Counted from the first letter of the stretch, positions 33,414-42,490 are shown. The stretch: 64,000 nucleotides of DNA from Sinobacterium norvegicum (GCF_923077115.1 NZ_CAKLPX010000002.1:248001-312000), one strand, 5' to 3'. A program made the numbers and translations. The notes: generated by a model from the letters alone, not told the origin.

Positions 33414-33555
33414 GATTGTTACCTTATTATTGTTATTCAATGACGCTATAAATTATCGTCTACCAAATTATTTGCAGGGTCAACAAACCGTTTTGTCATG
33501 TAGTGTGCACCTGCGCGGCAGGCTAATTGGTTTGTTCGATAAAAAATGGAAACCG

Positions 33556-35136
33556 ATGAAGATATTGAACCATTCGTTCGCGCTCATACTGTTGAGCTTT
33601 AGCCTGTTAAGCAGCGGTTGTGCCAGCCTGCCCAGTAATATTCAGCCGCCATCGCGAGTGGTTGATTATCACGTAGACGGTGGCGTTGAACAGCGCATCG
33701 AGGAACAGCGCTTGCAGGACGGCGGTGGCGTGAGCGAGTCGGGTGTACACCTATTAGACAGCGGTATGGACGCCTTTGTGGCGCGCATAGTCCTAGCCAA
33801 AATGGCAGAGCAGAGCTTGGATGTTCAGTACTATCTTTATCATAGCGATCTGAGCGGTGGGCTGCTAACTGTCGCTCTTTGGCAGGCCGCCGAGCGCGGT
33901 GTTCGCGTGCGGATACTGCTCGATGATATGGATATGAGCGGTAAGGATCGCAACCTGGCAATATTGACCTTACACCCCAATATCGAAATACGATTATTTA
34001 ACCCTTTCATGCGAGGGAAGTCGCGTACCGGTCAACTAGTCACCGGCTTCGGCAGCGTCACTCGAAGAATGCACAACAAGGCGATGATTGCCGATAATAA
34101 ATTGGCGATCATCGGTGGTCGCAATGTTGGCGATGAGTATTTTCAAGCCGACCCCAACCTTGAATTTGGTGATTTAGATATCGCCATTACCGAGCCTGCG
34201 GCACTGTCGGTGGCGGAATCGTTTCAGCTTTACTGGCAGAGTGATTTATCCTACCCAGCAGAATTGCTGGCCAATGTCAGTGTCGATGATAGCGATTTAA
34301 AGCGGGCAGAGCTTGAAATAGAGGCCTTTGCCGCGAAGAATATCGACTCGGCATATGTGCAGGCATCGATGAATAGTGACATTTTAGTCCAGGCTAAATT
34401 GGGTAAGATGCGGTGGTATTGGTCGCAGGTTGATATTCTCTATGATGCACCGGAGAAGATTCAGCTCAGCCGCGATAAGACCGAGTTTCATCTATCGACA
34501 CAATTGGCTCCGGTTATCGAAGCCGTCGACGATGAGATGGTGGTGATCTCGCCGTATTTTGTGCCGGGAAAAAGCGGTGTGGCATTTTTTCAGCAGTTAC
34601 GCGACAGAGGCGTGACGGTGAAAATTTTAACTAACTCGCTGGCTTCCAATGATGTCTCTATCGTCCACTCTGGCTATTCGCGCTACCGTAAAGACCTATT
34701 GAAAATGGGCGTCGAACTCTACGAGATAGAGGTCAACGCGATAGCCAATGTTGAAAAGAAAAAAAAGAAAGAAAAAAAAGAAAAGAAAAGCAGGATGTTC
34801 TCTGGTTCGAAAAGCAGCTTGCATGCCAAGTTTTTTATTATTGATCGCGAGACCAGCTTTATCGGTTCACTGAATTTAGACCCACGCTCGGTGGTTGAAA
34901 ACACCGAAATCGGCGCGGTGATCGAATCCAAACCGATGGCCGAAGAGCTGGTATCTGAATTCAATAGAAACATTAATACCATCGCCTATAAACTGGTTTT
35001 AGTGGATGGCGATATACAGTGGCAGCAACATAATGACGGTGATGTCGTCACCTTTGATCAGGAACCCGACACCAGCTGGTGGCAGCGTTTCTCGGTGGGT
35101 TTTATGCGCGTGTTGCCGGTTGAATCACAGCTTTAA
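33556..35136 (+). CDS. Phospholipase D-like lipoprotein (cardiolipin-synthase family)
   Basis: A 526-aa lipoprotein: signal with LLSSGC (C22). It has two phosphodiesterase HKD motifs, H173-x-K175-x4-D180 (HNKAMIADNKLAIIGG) and H423-x-K425-x4-D430 (HAKFFIIDRETSFIGS), each followed by the Gly/Ser-Asn part of the PLD signature. The enzyme would act on phospholipid head groups in the periplasm. Just before the second motif is a strongly charged insert (residues 401-411, nearly all Lys with two Glu). It is encoded by a purine tract with two runs of eight A. The ATG at 33556 starts the signal peptide; longer frames to the left overlap the VOC gene promoter. Confidence 0.85.
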   Translation: MKILNHSFALILLSFSLLSSGCASLPSNIQPPSRVVDYHVDGGVEQRIEEQRLQDGGGVSESGVHLLDSGMDAFVARIVLAKMAEQSLDVQYYLYHSDLSGGLLTVALWQAAERGVRVRILLDDMDMSGKDRNLAILTLHPNIEIRLFNPFMRGKSRTGQLVTGFGSVTRRMHNKAMIADNKLAIIGGRNVGDEYFQADPNLEFGDLDIAITEPAALSVAESFQLYWQSDLSYPAELLANVSVDDSDLKRAELEIEAFAAKNIDSAYVQASMNSDILVQAKLGKMRWYWSQVDILYDAPEKIQLSRDKTEFHLSTQLAPVIEAVDDEMVVISPYFVPGKSGVAFFQQLRDRGVTVKILTNSLASNDVSIVHSGYSRYRKDLLKMGVELYEIEVNAIANVEKKKKKEKKEKKSRMFSGSKSSLHAKFFIIDRETSFIGSLNLDPRSVVENTEIGAVIESKPMAEELVSEFNRNINTIAYKLVLVDGDIQWQQHNDGDVVTFDQEPDTSWWQRFSVGFMRVLPVESQL

Positions 35137-35261
35137 CCGCAGCGATGTGAACTTGTCACCGGCCGTCTGTTAACGATAGTTTAGCCTACCTAATAGAGCC
35201 TCTTTGTTGTGATACATTGTCTGCTGCATGATGCTGAGCATGAATAATAATAGGAATAAAA

Positions 35262-35759
35262 ATGACCAAAGCACCGAATAGTGATCAGACGAACGAATCG
35301 ATAAAACCGTGGAGCGCCGGGCAAGAGCGTTTTGGTAAGTGGTTTATTAAGCGTATCGGCAAGTGGCAGACTTTTGTGTACGAGTTAACCGGTGGCAGAC
35401 TATGGAGTCGTTTCCTCGGTGTAGAATGCGCTATTTTAACCACAACCGGACGAAAATCTGGTGCTGCCAGGAAGACGCCGCTGTTGTATCTGGCCCAGGG
35501 TGATGAGGTGGTGATGGTGGCCTCCCAGGGTGGCATGAGCTCGATGCCGCTGTGGTATCGCAACCTGCAGGCCACGCCGGAGGCGGTGGTACAGGTTGGT
35601 CGTGATCAGCGTCAGATGACAGCCCGCGATGCAAATGAGCAGGAGCGAGCAGCGCTTTGGCCGCAGTTGGATGCGCTGTACCCGGGTTACCAGGAGTATC
35701 GCGCGCGTACCGACGGGGTGCGAGAAATCCCCATTGTAATATTCACCCCAAGAGTATAA
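35262..35759 (+). CDS. Deazaflavin-dependent (F420-type) nitroreductase family protein
   Basis: A 165-aa split-barrel protein. ILTTTGRKSGAARKTPLLYLAQGDEVVMVASQGG is the hallmark cofactor region of the Ddn/Rv1558 family. It continues with PLWYRNLQATPEAVVQVG and ends IPIVIFTPRV. In mycobacteria such proteins use reduced F420 to reduce quinones, fatty acids or nitro compounds. In a gammaproteobacterium the cofactor is uncertain. AGGA precedes the ATG. The MaoC-like gene follows 32 bp downstream, so the two are probably co-transcribed. Confidence 0.83.
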   Translation: MTKAPNSDQTNESIKPWSAGQERFGKWFIKRIGKWQTFVYELTGGRLWSRFLGVECAILTTTGRKSGAARKTPLLYLAQGDEVVMVASQGGMSSMPLWYRNLQATPEAVVQVGRDQRQMTARDANEQERAALWPQLDALYPGYQEYRARTDGVREIPIVIFTPRV

Positions 35760-35791
35760 CCACAGTCGATTACCCGTATAGAGGCGGTACC

Positions 35792-36259
35792 ATGACAGCT
35801 GAAAACAGCGCCGAACAGATTGAATATTTCCACGCGATTGCACTCGACCGGGTACACCGTACCCGTGACTTCACCCTGACCGAAGACGATATTATCAGTT
35901 ACGCCAGTGAGTGGAACCCCGAGCCCTATCACATCGATGTCGAGGCGGCGAAACAGTCGCGGATAGGACGTGTCTTTGCTGCCGGACCGCATTTGATTGC
36001 CATCAGCGTTAAGCTCACCAATGAGCGTCGGCCTCGCCCGGCCAGTGTTGCCGGCCTCGGTTGGGACGAGTTACGTTTTAAAGTCCCCGCCTTTCCCGAT
36101 GACCAATTATACGTTGAAACCTTTGCCGCCGAAAAACGGCTGTCCCAGTCAAAACCGGATACCGGTATTGTTCGCTATGTGGTTAATCTGAAAAATCAAC
36201 GGGATGAAGTTGTTCTCAGCTACAGTGTTTCTACCCTGGTAGAAGTTGGGCCGGCTTAG
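35792..36259 (+). CDS. MaoC-like dehydratase/hydratase
   Basis: A 155-aa hotdog protein: RTRDFTLTEDDIISYASEWNPEPYHIDVEAAKQS is the MaoC motif region (Asp and His of the hydratase dyad), followed by AAGPHLIAISVKL. Members hydrate enoyl-CoA with R-specificity or bind acyl-CoA. I chose the ATG at 35792 with GAGG 8 nt upstream; a longer frame would overlap the reductase gene and has no homology. Same strand and close behind the deazaflavin-type reductase. Confidence 0.78.
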   Translation: MTAENSAEQIEYFHAIALDRVHRTRDFTLTEDDIISYASEWNPEPYHIDVEAAKQSRIGRVFAAGPHLIAISVKLTNERRPRPASVAGLGWDELRFKVPAFPDDQLYVETFAAEKRLSQSKPDTGIVRYVVNLKNQRDEVVLSYSVSTLVEVGPA

Positions 36260-36424
36260 AATGTGCGGGCTAATTGATAACGATTATTAGTTAGCCATCG
36301 AATCGCTATAACCCTACTCTTTGGCGGGATATGTGACGATTGAGCACGGCGCTATAAATTGTTAATATTCGTGCTCGAGAAAAATCATATAACTATTTAC
36401 CTGTTTTAGTAAGGATAAAGAGCG

Positions 36425-36811
36425 ATGCCTAAGATCAATCGTTACGTTGATATCAACGAAGTAGAACGCGAAGCTAAAAAAGACTATATCGACCGTCACT
36501 CAGCCTTCGTACACTGCGAATCAACTGCCACTGCTGGCGAGACTTTCGCTGTCACCGTTAAGGTGGGTGAAGAATACGCACACCCAGACGACACCGACCA
36601 CTACATCTCAACTGTTAGCCTATACAACAAAGATTCTAAGCTTGCTGAAGCTACTTTCTTTGCGGGTAGTCTTGGTGGTCAAGACAAGAAGGGTAACACC
36701 ACTGTTACTTTCAACGTTGTTCTTGATAAAGATGCTGAGTTTGTTGCTCACGCTTTCTGCACCAAGCACGGCCTATGGGAAAGCGACGCTGTTGCCGTTA
36801 AAGTAGCTTAA
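36425..36811 (+). CDS. Class II superoxide reductase-like protein (neelaredoxin type)
   Basis: A 128-aa protein of the desulfoferrodoxin/superoxide reductase family without the extra N-terminal rubredoxin-like domain. The iron ligands are all present with family spacing: H25, H53, H59 (HPDDTDHYI), C112 and H115 (CTKHGLW). These form the His4-Cys site that reduces superoxide to hydrogen peroxide. In place of the usual Glu-Lys before the first His the sequence has Asp-Arg (D23-R24), so the solvent-facing Lys of typical enzymes is an Arg. Strong codon adaptation and an isolated unit suggest high expression. AAGGA lies upstream. Confidence 0.82.
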   Translation: MPKINRYVDINEVEREAKKDYIDRHSAFVHCESTATAGETFAVTVKVGEEYAHPDDTDHYISTVSLYNKDSKLAEATFFAGSLGGQDKKGNTTVTFNVVLDKDAEFVAHAFCTKHGLWESDAVAVKVA

Positions 36812-36821
36812 GTCTACTTTC

Positions 36822-36845
36822 GCTACGATCAGCCCTGATCGTAGC
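36822..36845 (+). terminator. Hairpin after superoxide reductase gene
   Basis: GCTACGATCA/TGATCGTAGC 10-bp stem 11 bp after the stop. The following tract is pyrimidine-rich but interrupted (GCCCTTTTCTCTCC), so termination may be partial. Confidence 0.6.
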
Positions 36846-37040
36846 GCCCTTTTCTCTCCCCCCCCTCTCTTCTTTGATTAATTGACTGCTATCTAATCCC
36901 TTTAGATAACATCCTCTCGACCTTGTTAATCTTTCACTTAACCTGTTGGCCACTTTTGGTTAGTGTTAGGTGCCAAGTTTTATTGACCTATTTGCGACAA
37001 AAAATATCAGCACAATAATAATTCGATCGAGGGAATAATA

Positions 37041-38846
37041 ATGACCACGGTGACTCGCGAGCAGACGCAGCAAAAACTCAATAAACTATCGGCGGCGACC
37101 ATGGCGCATACGCCATTGCAACGCTATACCGTGGCCGATCGATTAGAGCAGCAGGCCGTCACCTTTGCCGATAGACCCTTTCTTATCGAGGGTAATGTTT
37201 GCCTCACATATGCTGAGGTCAATGCTCGGGTTAACCAGCTGGCGAATGCGGCACAGCAGTGTGGTTTGATCGCCGGCGATGTTGCCGCAGTGATGATGGA
37301 TAACCGAATTGAGTTCTTTTTGGTCTGGCTGGGCTTGGCCAAGCTAGGTGTTACCGCCGCATTGCTGAACACCAATGTCACAGGCAAGGCGTTAGCCCAT
37401 GCCTTTGAGGCCACGGATGCAAAAGCACTGTTTATCGGTGATGAATGTCTGGCAGCGTTATCCAGTGTTGAGCTGCAACCAGGGCAGCTCAGTCTCCACC
37501 GCATAGCGGCAAAGCCTGTGCAGACGCTGGCGAAAGACCACGAATTGACAGACTTTTTAGCGCTTGCCGACAGCGCCTGCCGTGATAATCTACCGGCCTT
37601 GCTGCGCCAGTCGATCGTGGGTGAGACCAGTGTTTTTTATGTTTTTACCTCCGGCACCACCGGTTTGCCGAAGGCGGCCAAGGTCAGCCATATGAAATGG
37701 CTGGGTGTCGGTGATGGTATGCGGGATATGCTGGAATACGATAGCAACGATGTTTTCTACTGTGTGTTGCCGCTGTACCACGGCGCTGCCGGCATGTCTC
37801 TGACCTCAACAGCGCTGGCCAGTGGTTCGTCGATTGTGGTGCGTCGTCGTTTCAGTGTTAGTCAGTTCTGGCCAGAGGTAAGAAAGTACAATGTTACGGT
37901 CTGCCAGTATATCGGTGAGATCTGTCGTTATCTGATCAACCAAGCGCCGAGTGAGGATGACAAACATCACAACCTGCGAAAGATGATGGGGGCCGGGCTC
38001 GGCGCCGACATGTGGCAGGCTTTTACCGAGCGCTTTGGCATCGAGCATATTTATGAGGGCTGGAGTGCCACCGAGGCCAATACCTCGCTGATTAATGTCG
38101 ATAATAAAATTGGCTCCTGTGGTCGTCTGCCCTTTGCCGATAAAACCAATGCGCAGCTGGTGAAGTACGATGTCGAGGCAGATGATTACTGTCGTGACAG
38201 CAACGGTTTTATGATTCCCTGTCAGCCCGGTGAGACCGGTGAGATGATTGGCATGATTCTCGATATCCCCAATGTCGGTGCCGGCCGTTTTGAGGGCTAT
38301 ACCAGTGCCGAGGCAACCAACAAGAAAATCCTGCGTGGCGTTTTTTCCGAGGGTGACAGCTGGTGGTCCAGCGGTGATTTATTGCGTCGTGATGCCGATG
38401 GTTATTACTATTTTATTGACCGTATTGGCGACACCTATCGCTGGAAAAGCGAGAACGTTTCAACCCAGGAGGTGTCGCAGGCGCTGGCTGATTTTAGCGG
38501 CTTAGAAATGCTGAACATCTACGGTGTAAGGGTTCCCGGGCAAGAAGGGCGGGCCGGTATGGCGGCGGTGGTGATGCAGCCGGGTGTTGACTTTGAACCA
38601 CGGCGTTTCTATCAGTTAACCGAACAACGCCTGCCGCGTTATGCCGCGCCCCTGTTTGTCAGGCTCAGCCAGCAGGCCGATATGACAGCCACCTTTAAAC
38701 TACGTAAGGTCGATTTACAAAGGCAGGGCTACAGCGCCGAGTCGATCGACGAGCCACTATTTGTGCGCGATGATCACAGTGCCACCTACCAGCCATTAAC
38801 CACTGCGGTGTTGGAACAGCTGCAGATAGCAGTGTTCGAGGCATAA
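37041..38846 (+). CDS. Long-chain/steroid acyl-CoA synthetase (FATP/FadD type)
   Basis: A 601-aa AMP-forming synthetase. The P-loop motif is FTSGTTGLPKAAKVSH; the adenylate-binding motif is YEGWSATEANTS; GDSWWSSGDLLRRDADGYYYFIDRIGDTYRWKSENVSTQEV covers the ATP-binding Asp and the hinge. The catalytic C-terminal Lys lies in ATFKLRKVDLQ. Length and motifs match the FATP/very-long-chain group, which includes FadD6 and the steroid-side-chain activating FadD enzymes. GAGGGA is 6 nt before the ATG. It is a single-gene unit. The steroid genes nearby make a sterol or bile-acid side chain a possible substrate. Confidence 0.85.
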   Translation: MTTVTREQTQQKLNKLSAATMAHTPLQRYTVADRLEQQAVTFADRPFLIEGNVCLTYAEVNARVNQLANAAQQCGLIAGDVAAVMMDNRIEFFLVWLGLAKLGVTAALLNTNVTGKALAHAFEATDAKALFIGDECLAALSSVELQPGQLSLHRIAAKPVQTLAKDHELTDFLALADSACRDNLPALLRQSIVGETSVFYVFTSGTTGLPKAAKVSHMKWLGVGDGMRDMLEYDSNDVFYCVLPLYHGAAGMSLTSTALASGSSIVVRRRFSVSQFWPEVRKYNVTVCQYIGEICRYLINQAPSEDDKHHNLRKMMGAGLGADMWQAFTERFGIEHIYEGWSATEANTSLINVDNKIGSCGRLPFADKTNAQLVKYDVEADDYCRDSNGFMIPCQPGETGEMIGMILDIPNVGAGRFEGYTSAEATNKKILRGVFSEGDSWWSSGDLLRRDADGYYYFIDRIGDTYRWKSENVSTQEVSQALADFSGLEMLNIYGVRVPGQEGRAGMAAVVMQPGVDFEPRRFYQLTEQRLPRYAAPLFVRLSQQADMTATFKLRKVDLQRQGYSAESIDEPLFVRDDHSATYQPLTTAVLEQLQIAVFEA

Positions 38847-38875
38847 GAAAACGCCAAGTTACACTGTGATTTTCG

Positions 38876-38893
38876 GTGTCATCAAATGGCAAG
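38876..38893. promoter_or_regulatory. Third copy of the GTCATCAAATGGCAAG element
   Basis: GTGTCATCAAATGGCAAG matches site 1 of pilus operon 2 over 16 bases but lacks the first two bases of the left arm. It lies about 160 bp upstream of the lipoprotein amidohydrolase, 16 kb from the pilus copies. Confidence 0.4.
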
Positions 38894-39053
38894 AACGCCT
38901 TTGTCGATTCTTTATCCTTGTCCGCATCACGTGATACACATCGCGTTGCGGACAGCCTGTTGGGCTGACCTCGACAGAACCGACTATAGTTGTATGCAGC
39001 AGCGTAACGCGCTAACGTATTAAAACTATAAAGGATTATAAGGGACGCTATTG

Positions 39054-40553
39054 ATGAAACGATCAAATTCGATATTTAAAACCAGCCTGCGTCAGTTGGC
39101 GGTTGCAGTGACCATGTCAGCCTCGCTGTTGTCGACGGCCTGTAGTGCCGACAATGCAAACACCACCGCTAAGGCGGCGACGCCAGCCGACGCGCCAGTG
39201 GTAGAAGCCAATGGCGGCACCCTGTTTAATAATGTGAATATCTTTAACGGTGTCGATAACAAGCTGTATAACGGCAGTAATGTGTTGGTACAAAACGGCC
39301 TTATCGTCAAAATTTCTACTTCACCGATAGCGGCCCCTGTTGATGCTCAGGTTATCGACGGTAACGGCAAGACGCTGATGCCGGGTATGATTGATGGCCA
39401 TGTTCATCTGATGATCAGCAATAACTATTCCGATATTATCCCCAACGAAGATCCTTACGACCTGGGTATTCGTTCGGTGCTGGTGGCCGAGCACTTTCTG
39501 ATGGATGGCTTTACCTCGGTCCGCGACATGGGTGGTCCGGCCTTCGCCCTGGCGCGTCAAATCAATAAGGGGGTTATTCCTGGACCGCGGGTTTATCCCT
39601 CGGGTACGTTTATTTCGCAAACCTCAGGTCACGGTGATTTTCGCGGCCGGTTTGATTTAGGTTGGTCGCCTCGCGGCGGTTCTGATGTCGGGGTGTGGGA
39701 AAAATTAGGCTTTGGTGCTGTTGCCGATGGCGTACCTGAGGTCTTAAAGGCGACCCGTATCAACCTGCGACACGGCGCTACTCAGATTAAAATCATGGCC
39801 GGTGGTGGTGGCTCATCGAAGTATGACCCGATTGACACCACCCAGTATTCAAAGGAAGAAACCTGCGCCATAGTGCAGGCCGCCGCCGATTGGGGTACCT
39901 ATGTCGGCGCCCATATCTTCACCGATCGGGCGATGAATCGTGGCCTCGACTGCGGTGTGAAGACTTTTGAACACGCTTTCTTTGCCACCGAGGAAACCTA
40001 TGCGCGTATCGGCCGTGAAGGCGGCTATGTGGTGCCACAGATGTGGGGCTTGTCGCCTGAACTGCTGAACAACCCCAATATGCCCAAGGCTAAGCTGCCG
40101 ATGGTCGCGGGCTTGATCGAGCAGTATAAGGACACCGGCCGTACCATGCTTGATTCCGGTGTACCGATCGTCTTTATGTCGGACTGGGTGGGCACCATGG
40201 AAGATGCTCACAAGGCGCGTCGCTTCGAAATTTGGTGGCGTACACAGATGTTCTCTGGTGGTAAGAAAAACTATGACGGCAACTATGAAGTCCTCAAGCA
40301 GCTGACTTCTATCGCCGGTGAAATGTTGGCAATGTCTGGGCCGCGTAACCCCGCGCCAGCGAAGCTGGGGGTGGTTGAGGTTGGCGCCACAGCCGACTTG
40401 TTGCTGATCGACGGTAACCCGCTGAAGGATATTGGCGTATTAAACGGCGGTTATACCGAGTGGTATAGCCAGCCCAACCCTCTGACCACACCGATCGACA
40501 CTATCGAAGTGGTTATGAAGGAAGGGGTTATCTACAAGGACTTGCTCAATTAG
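39054..40553 (+). CDS. Lipoprotein amidohydrolase (imidazolonepropionase-related)
   Basis: A 499-aa exported amidohydrolase with a lipobox (STAC, C30), so probably on the outer-membrane periplasmic face. HVH (H116, H118) sits in MPGMIDGHVHLM. IKIMAGGGG marks the central barrel strand, with VGAHIFTD, FEHAFFAT and the catalytic Asp in FMSDWVG. The C-terminal end (VGATADLLLIDGNPLKDIGVL) is the family signature. It belongs to the COG1228-like branch that includes Xaa-Arg/Lys and ochratoxin-degrading peptidases; the substrate is unknown. AAGGG precedes the start, and I used the ATG at 39054 rather than the adjacent TTG. Confidence 0.84.
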   Translation: MKRSNSIFKTSLRQLAVAVTMSASLLSTACSADNANTTAKAATPADAPVVEANGGTLFNNVNIFNGVDNKLYNGSNVLVQNGLIVKISTSPIAAPVDAQVIDGNGKTLMPGMIDGHVHLMISNNYSDIIPNEDPYDLGIRSVLVAEHFLMDGFTSVRDMGGPAFALARQINKGVIPGPRVYPSGTFISQTSGHGDFRGRFDLGWSPRGGSDVGVWEKLGFGAVADGVPEVLKATRINLRHGATQIKIMAGGGGSSKYDPIDTTQYSKEETCAIVQAAADWGTYVGAHIFTDRAMNRGLDCGVKTFEHAFFATEETYARIGREGGYVVPQMWGLSPELLNNPNMPKAKLPMVAGLIEQYKDTGRTMLDSGVPIVFMSDWVGTMEDAHKARRFEIWWRTQMFSGGKKNYDGNYEVLKQLTSIAGEMLAMSGPRNPAPAKLGVVEVGATADLLLIDGNPLKDIGVLNGGYTEWYSQPNPLTTPIDTIEVVMKEGVIYKDLLN

Positions 40554-40580
40554 CCTTGCCAGCTTGCGCTGTTGTAAAGG

Positions 40581-40604
40581 GGCCGGTTAAGCCGGCCTTT
40601 TTTT
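40581..40604 (+). terminator. Terminator after lipoprotein amidohydrolase
   Basis: GGCCGG/CCGGCC stem with a 5-base loop, then seven T. Confidence 0.85.
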
Positions 40605-40629
40605 CGCCTAATGATTTGCGAGAGTAGTA

Positions 40630-41337
40630 ATGAACGTGTCTATCTATCGTTGTTTTATGGTTTTTTGTTTGTTGGTTACGCCGCTGCAGGCGGCGGAATT
40701 GAAGCCGCTCAATTGGTCGCAGTTGCTACCCACACTGGCTCCGGTTGACGACCCCTTTGAGCGACTGAGTCAGTCACAGTTGGATGATCTGGGTTATTAC
40801 GCCGGCCTCAAAAATGATATACAGATAACCCGTGCTGCAGAGTCTGACCATCACAGTCTTGCCGAACGCGAGGCTGAGCTGCAGGGGCTGGCGGCGGCAC
40901 TGGCGCAACAGGGTGTCGATGTGGAGGCGATACTTCGTCAGCGCCAGCCTATTATCGAATATCGAATGGCCAAGGCTATCCAGCCATCCCAACAACACCT
41001 GGGTGAGCCTGTGCAGTTGAGCGGTTATATTGTGCCGCTGAAATATTCCTCAGAGCAGCAGGGGGTGACACGATTGTTTTTGCTGCCGGTCAACCCCCTG
41101 GCCAGTATCGGCCACGACCACTCGGTGCCGCAGCCAAACCAGGTGGTGATGATCGAACTGGAGCAGGGAGCCTCTGCGATAGACTTCCAGCGTCGATATA
41201 GCGTCAGCGGCGTCTTGCAGGCACAGTTTTATCGTCAGCAGGTGACGATGCCCGACGGTCATAAGCAGCTGATAGAAAGTAGTTATCGGTTGCAACCGGC
41301 AGCCTCGCAGCAACTGGTGATAACACGGCTCGACTGA
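40630..41337 (+). CDS. DUF3299-like periplasmic protein
   Basis: A 235-aa exported protein; the signal peptide ends TPLQAAE. It opens with LNWSQLLP, and the C-terminal domain has LSGYIVPLKYSSEQQGVTRLFLLPVNP followed by VPQPNQVVMIELEQG. This is the layout of DUF3299 proteins (FLLVP...PPPPNQ). In those I recall, a Cys-His pair stands before the PNQ segment; here it is ASIGHDHSVPQPNQ, with His but no Cys. DUF3299 genes often sit near lipoprotein-export ABC (MacB/LolCDE-like) genes, which are absent here. Function unknown. Confidence 0.6.
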   Translation: MNVSIYRCFMVFCLLVTPLQAAELKPLNWSQLLPTLAPVDDPFERLSQSQLDDLGYYAGLKNDIQITRAAESDHHSLAEREAELQGLAAALAQQGVDVEAILRQRQPIIEYRMAKAIQPSQQHLGEPVQLSGYIVPLKYSSEQQGVTRLFLLPVNPLASIGHDHSVPQPNQVVMIELEQGASAIDFQRRYSVSGVLQAQFYRQQVTMPDGHKQLIESSYRLQPAASQQLVITRLD

Positions 41338-41426
41338 CTCTGCTCCCTCGGGATAGGTAGTGTCACCGAGGTGAAATTCCACTGGCGATATCGTATGATC
41401 GGCTTATTTTTGTTGAGAGGTGACCC

Positions 41427-41774
41427 ATGAGGTCTATTTTCGTGCTGGCCGTTTTATTGTCAGGCTGTACTACCAACACCGAGTTGGCTGCCATCGAGGC
41501 TAAAAAGCAGGAAATCGGCCAGATGTCGAACGCCGCTCTCTGTGTCAGTTATAACGCCTCGGTGGTCTCCGATGATAAGCAGTGGTTGGATTTTTACGAG
41601 GTGGCGATGACGGAGCGTTTTCGTGGCGAGCGCGAGGCCAAGGCATACTGTCTGGCTAATGCTGAAACCAATTACGCCCGCGAACAGCGTGACGATCGGG
41701 TGCGCTGGAGTACCGAGGGCGAAGAGGTTATCCGCAACCAGAACTCGGGCTATGTTGAGCCGGGGAAATACTAG
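41427..41774 (+). CDS. Small lipoprotein, function unknown
   Basis: A 115-aa lipoprotein with a very short signal and lipobox LLSGC (about C14). The mature part is helical and charged with two further cysteines (ALCVSYNAS and AYCLANAE). GAGAGG is 7 nt upstream of the ATG. I recognise no family. It is convergent with the lipoprotein at 41787, 12 bp away. Confidence 0.68.
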   Translation: MRSIFVLAVLLSGCTTNTELAAIEAKKQEIGQMSNAALCVSYNASVVSDDKQWLDFYEVAMTERFRGEREAKAYCLANAETNYAREQRDDRVRWSTEGEEVIRNQNSGYVEPGKY

Positions 41775-41786
41775 TCAGTTAGCCGT

Positions 41787-42002
41787 TTACTTAGCCGCCG
41801 TCTGCGGCTCGTCGTCCATCACATCATCCCAGACCCTGGCAGTGCCCTTGCTGACGGCCTTGGCGGCATCGCGGCTGGCGTGACCAATCTCTCTGGCGGC
41901 ATCGCGGGTGCCATGGCCGATATCATGTCCTGCCTGTTTAAACTCGGCGCAGCCGCCTACCAATAGCAGCAGCAAGGCTGCTGTTAACGTCTTACTTGTC
42001 AT
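41787..42002 (-). CDS. Small lipoprotein with internal repeats
   Basis: A 71-aa lipoprotein (lipobox LVGGC, C18). The mature part repeats an 11-residue unit: HDIGHGTRDAA, REIGHASRDAA, then KAVSKGTARVW, predicting one amphipathic helix. It resembles entericidin-type and other small stress lipoproteins only in size and style. Function unknown. Confidence 0.62.
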   Translation of the reverse strand: MTSKTLTAALLLLLVGGCAEFKQAGHDIGHGTRDAAREIGHASRDAAKAVSKGTARVWDDVMDDEPQTAAK

Positions 42003-42196
42003 GGGGATAACCTAAAATCGTCTCAGTGGCCTGAGGTTACTTTTAGGCTATGTTAACGCGGCCTATAGTCGATTGCGAATAGCGGCGCGTGCACTGTGAT
42101 GCAGTCGTGGTTTATCGCAGATCGACGCTGTTGAGATCCAGTGGCGATTTTTAACCGTATAGAACAGCGAGGTTGACTTAATAAGGGAGTATTTTT

Positions 42197-42490
42197 ATGA
42201 AAGTTTTAACGCTTAAACTATATGATTATTATAAATATATCTTCGATTCAAAGAAAAACCCACTCAGGCATATACCTGACCCAGTCAGTAGATTTTACGT
42301 GATGACGATATTGGCCGGCATGTGGAGTTTTGCTTTTTCTATTTATCTAGGCAGCATCATCTACTTCGGCATCAGCCTAGCAGCCCACGCCATACTTTTA
42401 CTGATGTTCTTTTTTACCATGGCGGTCTTTTATGATGCCGAAAAGAATGCATCTTCATGGTTGCTTAAGCTACGCAAGGATAACGGTTAA
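42197..42490 (+). CDS. Small two-helix membrane protein
   Basis: A 97-aa protein with two membrane helices (about 33-53 and 56-76), flanked by basic segments (YYKYIFDSKKNPLRH; KNASSWLLKLRKDNG). It is AT-rich compared with its neighbours. AAGGGAG precedes the ATG. It overlaps the convergent GFA gene by 4 bp. Function unknown. Confidence 0.62.
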   Translation: MKVLTLKLYDYYKYIFDSKKNPLRHIPDPVSRFYVMTILAGMWSFAFSIYLGSIIYFGISLAAHAILLLMFFFTMAVFYDAEKNASSWLLKLRKDNG

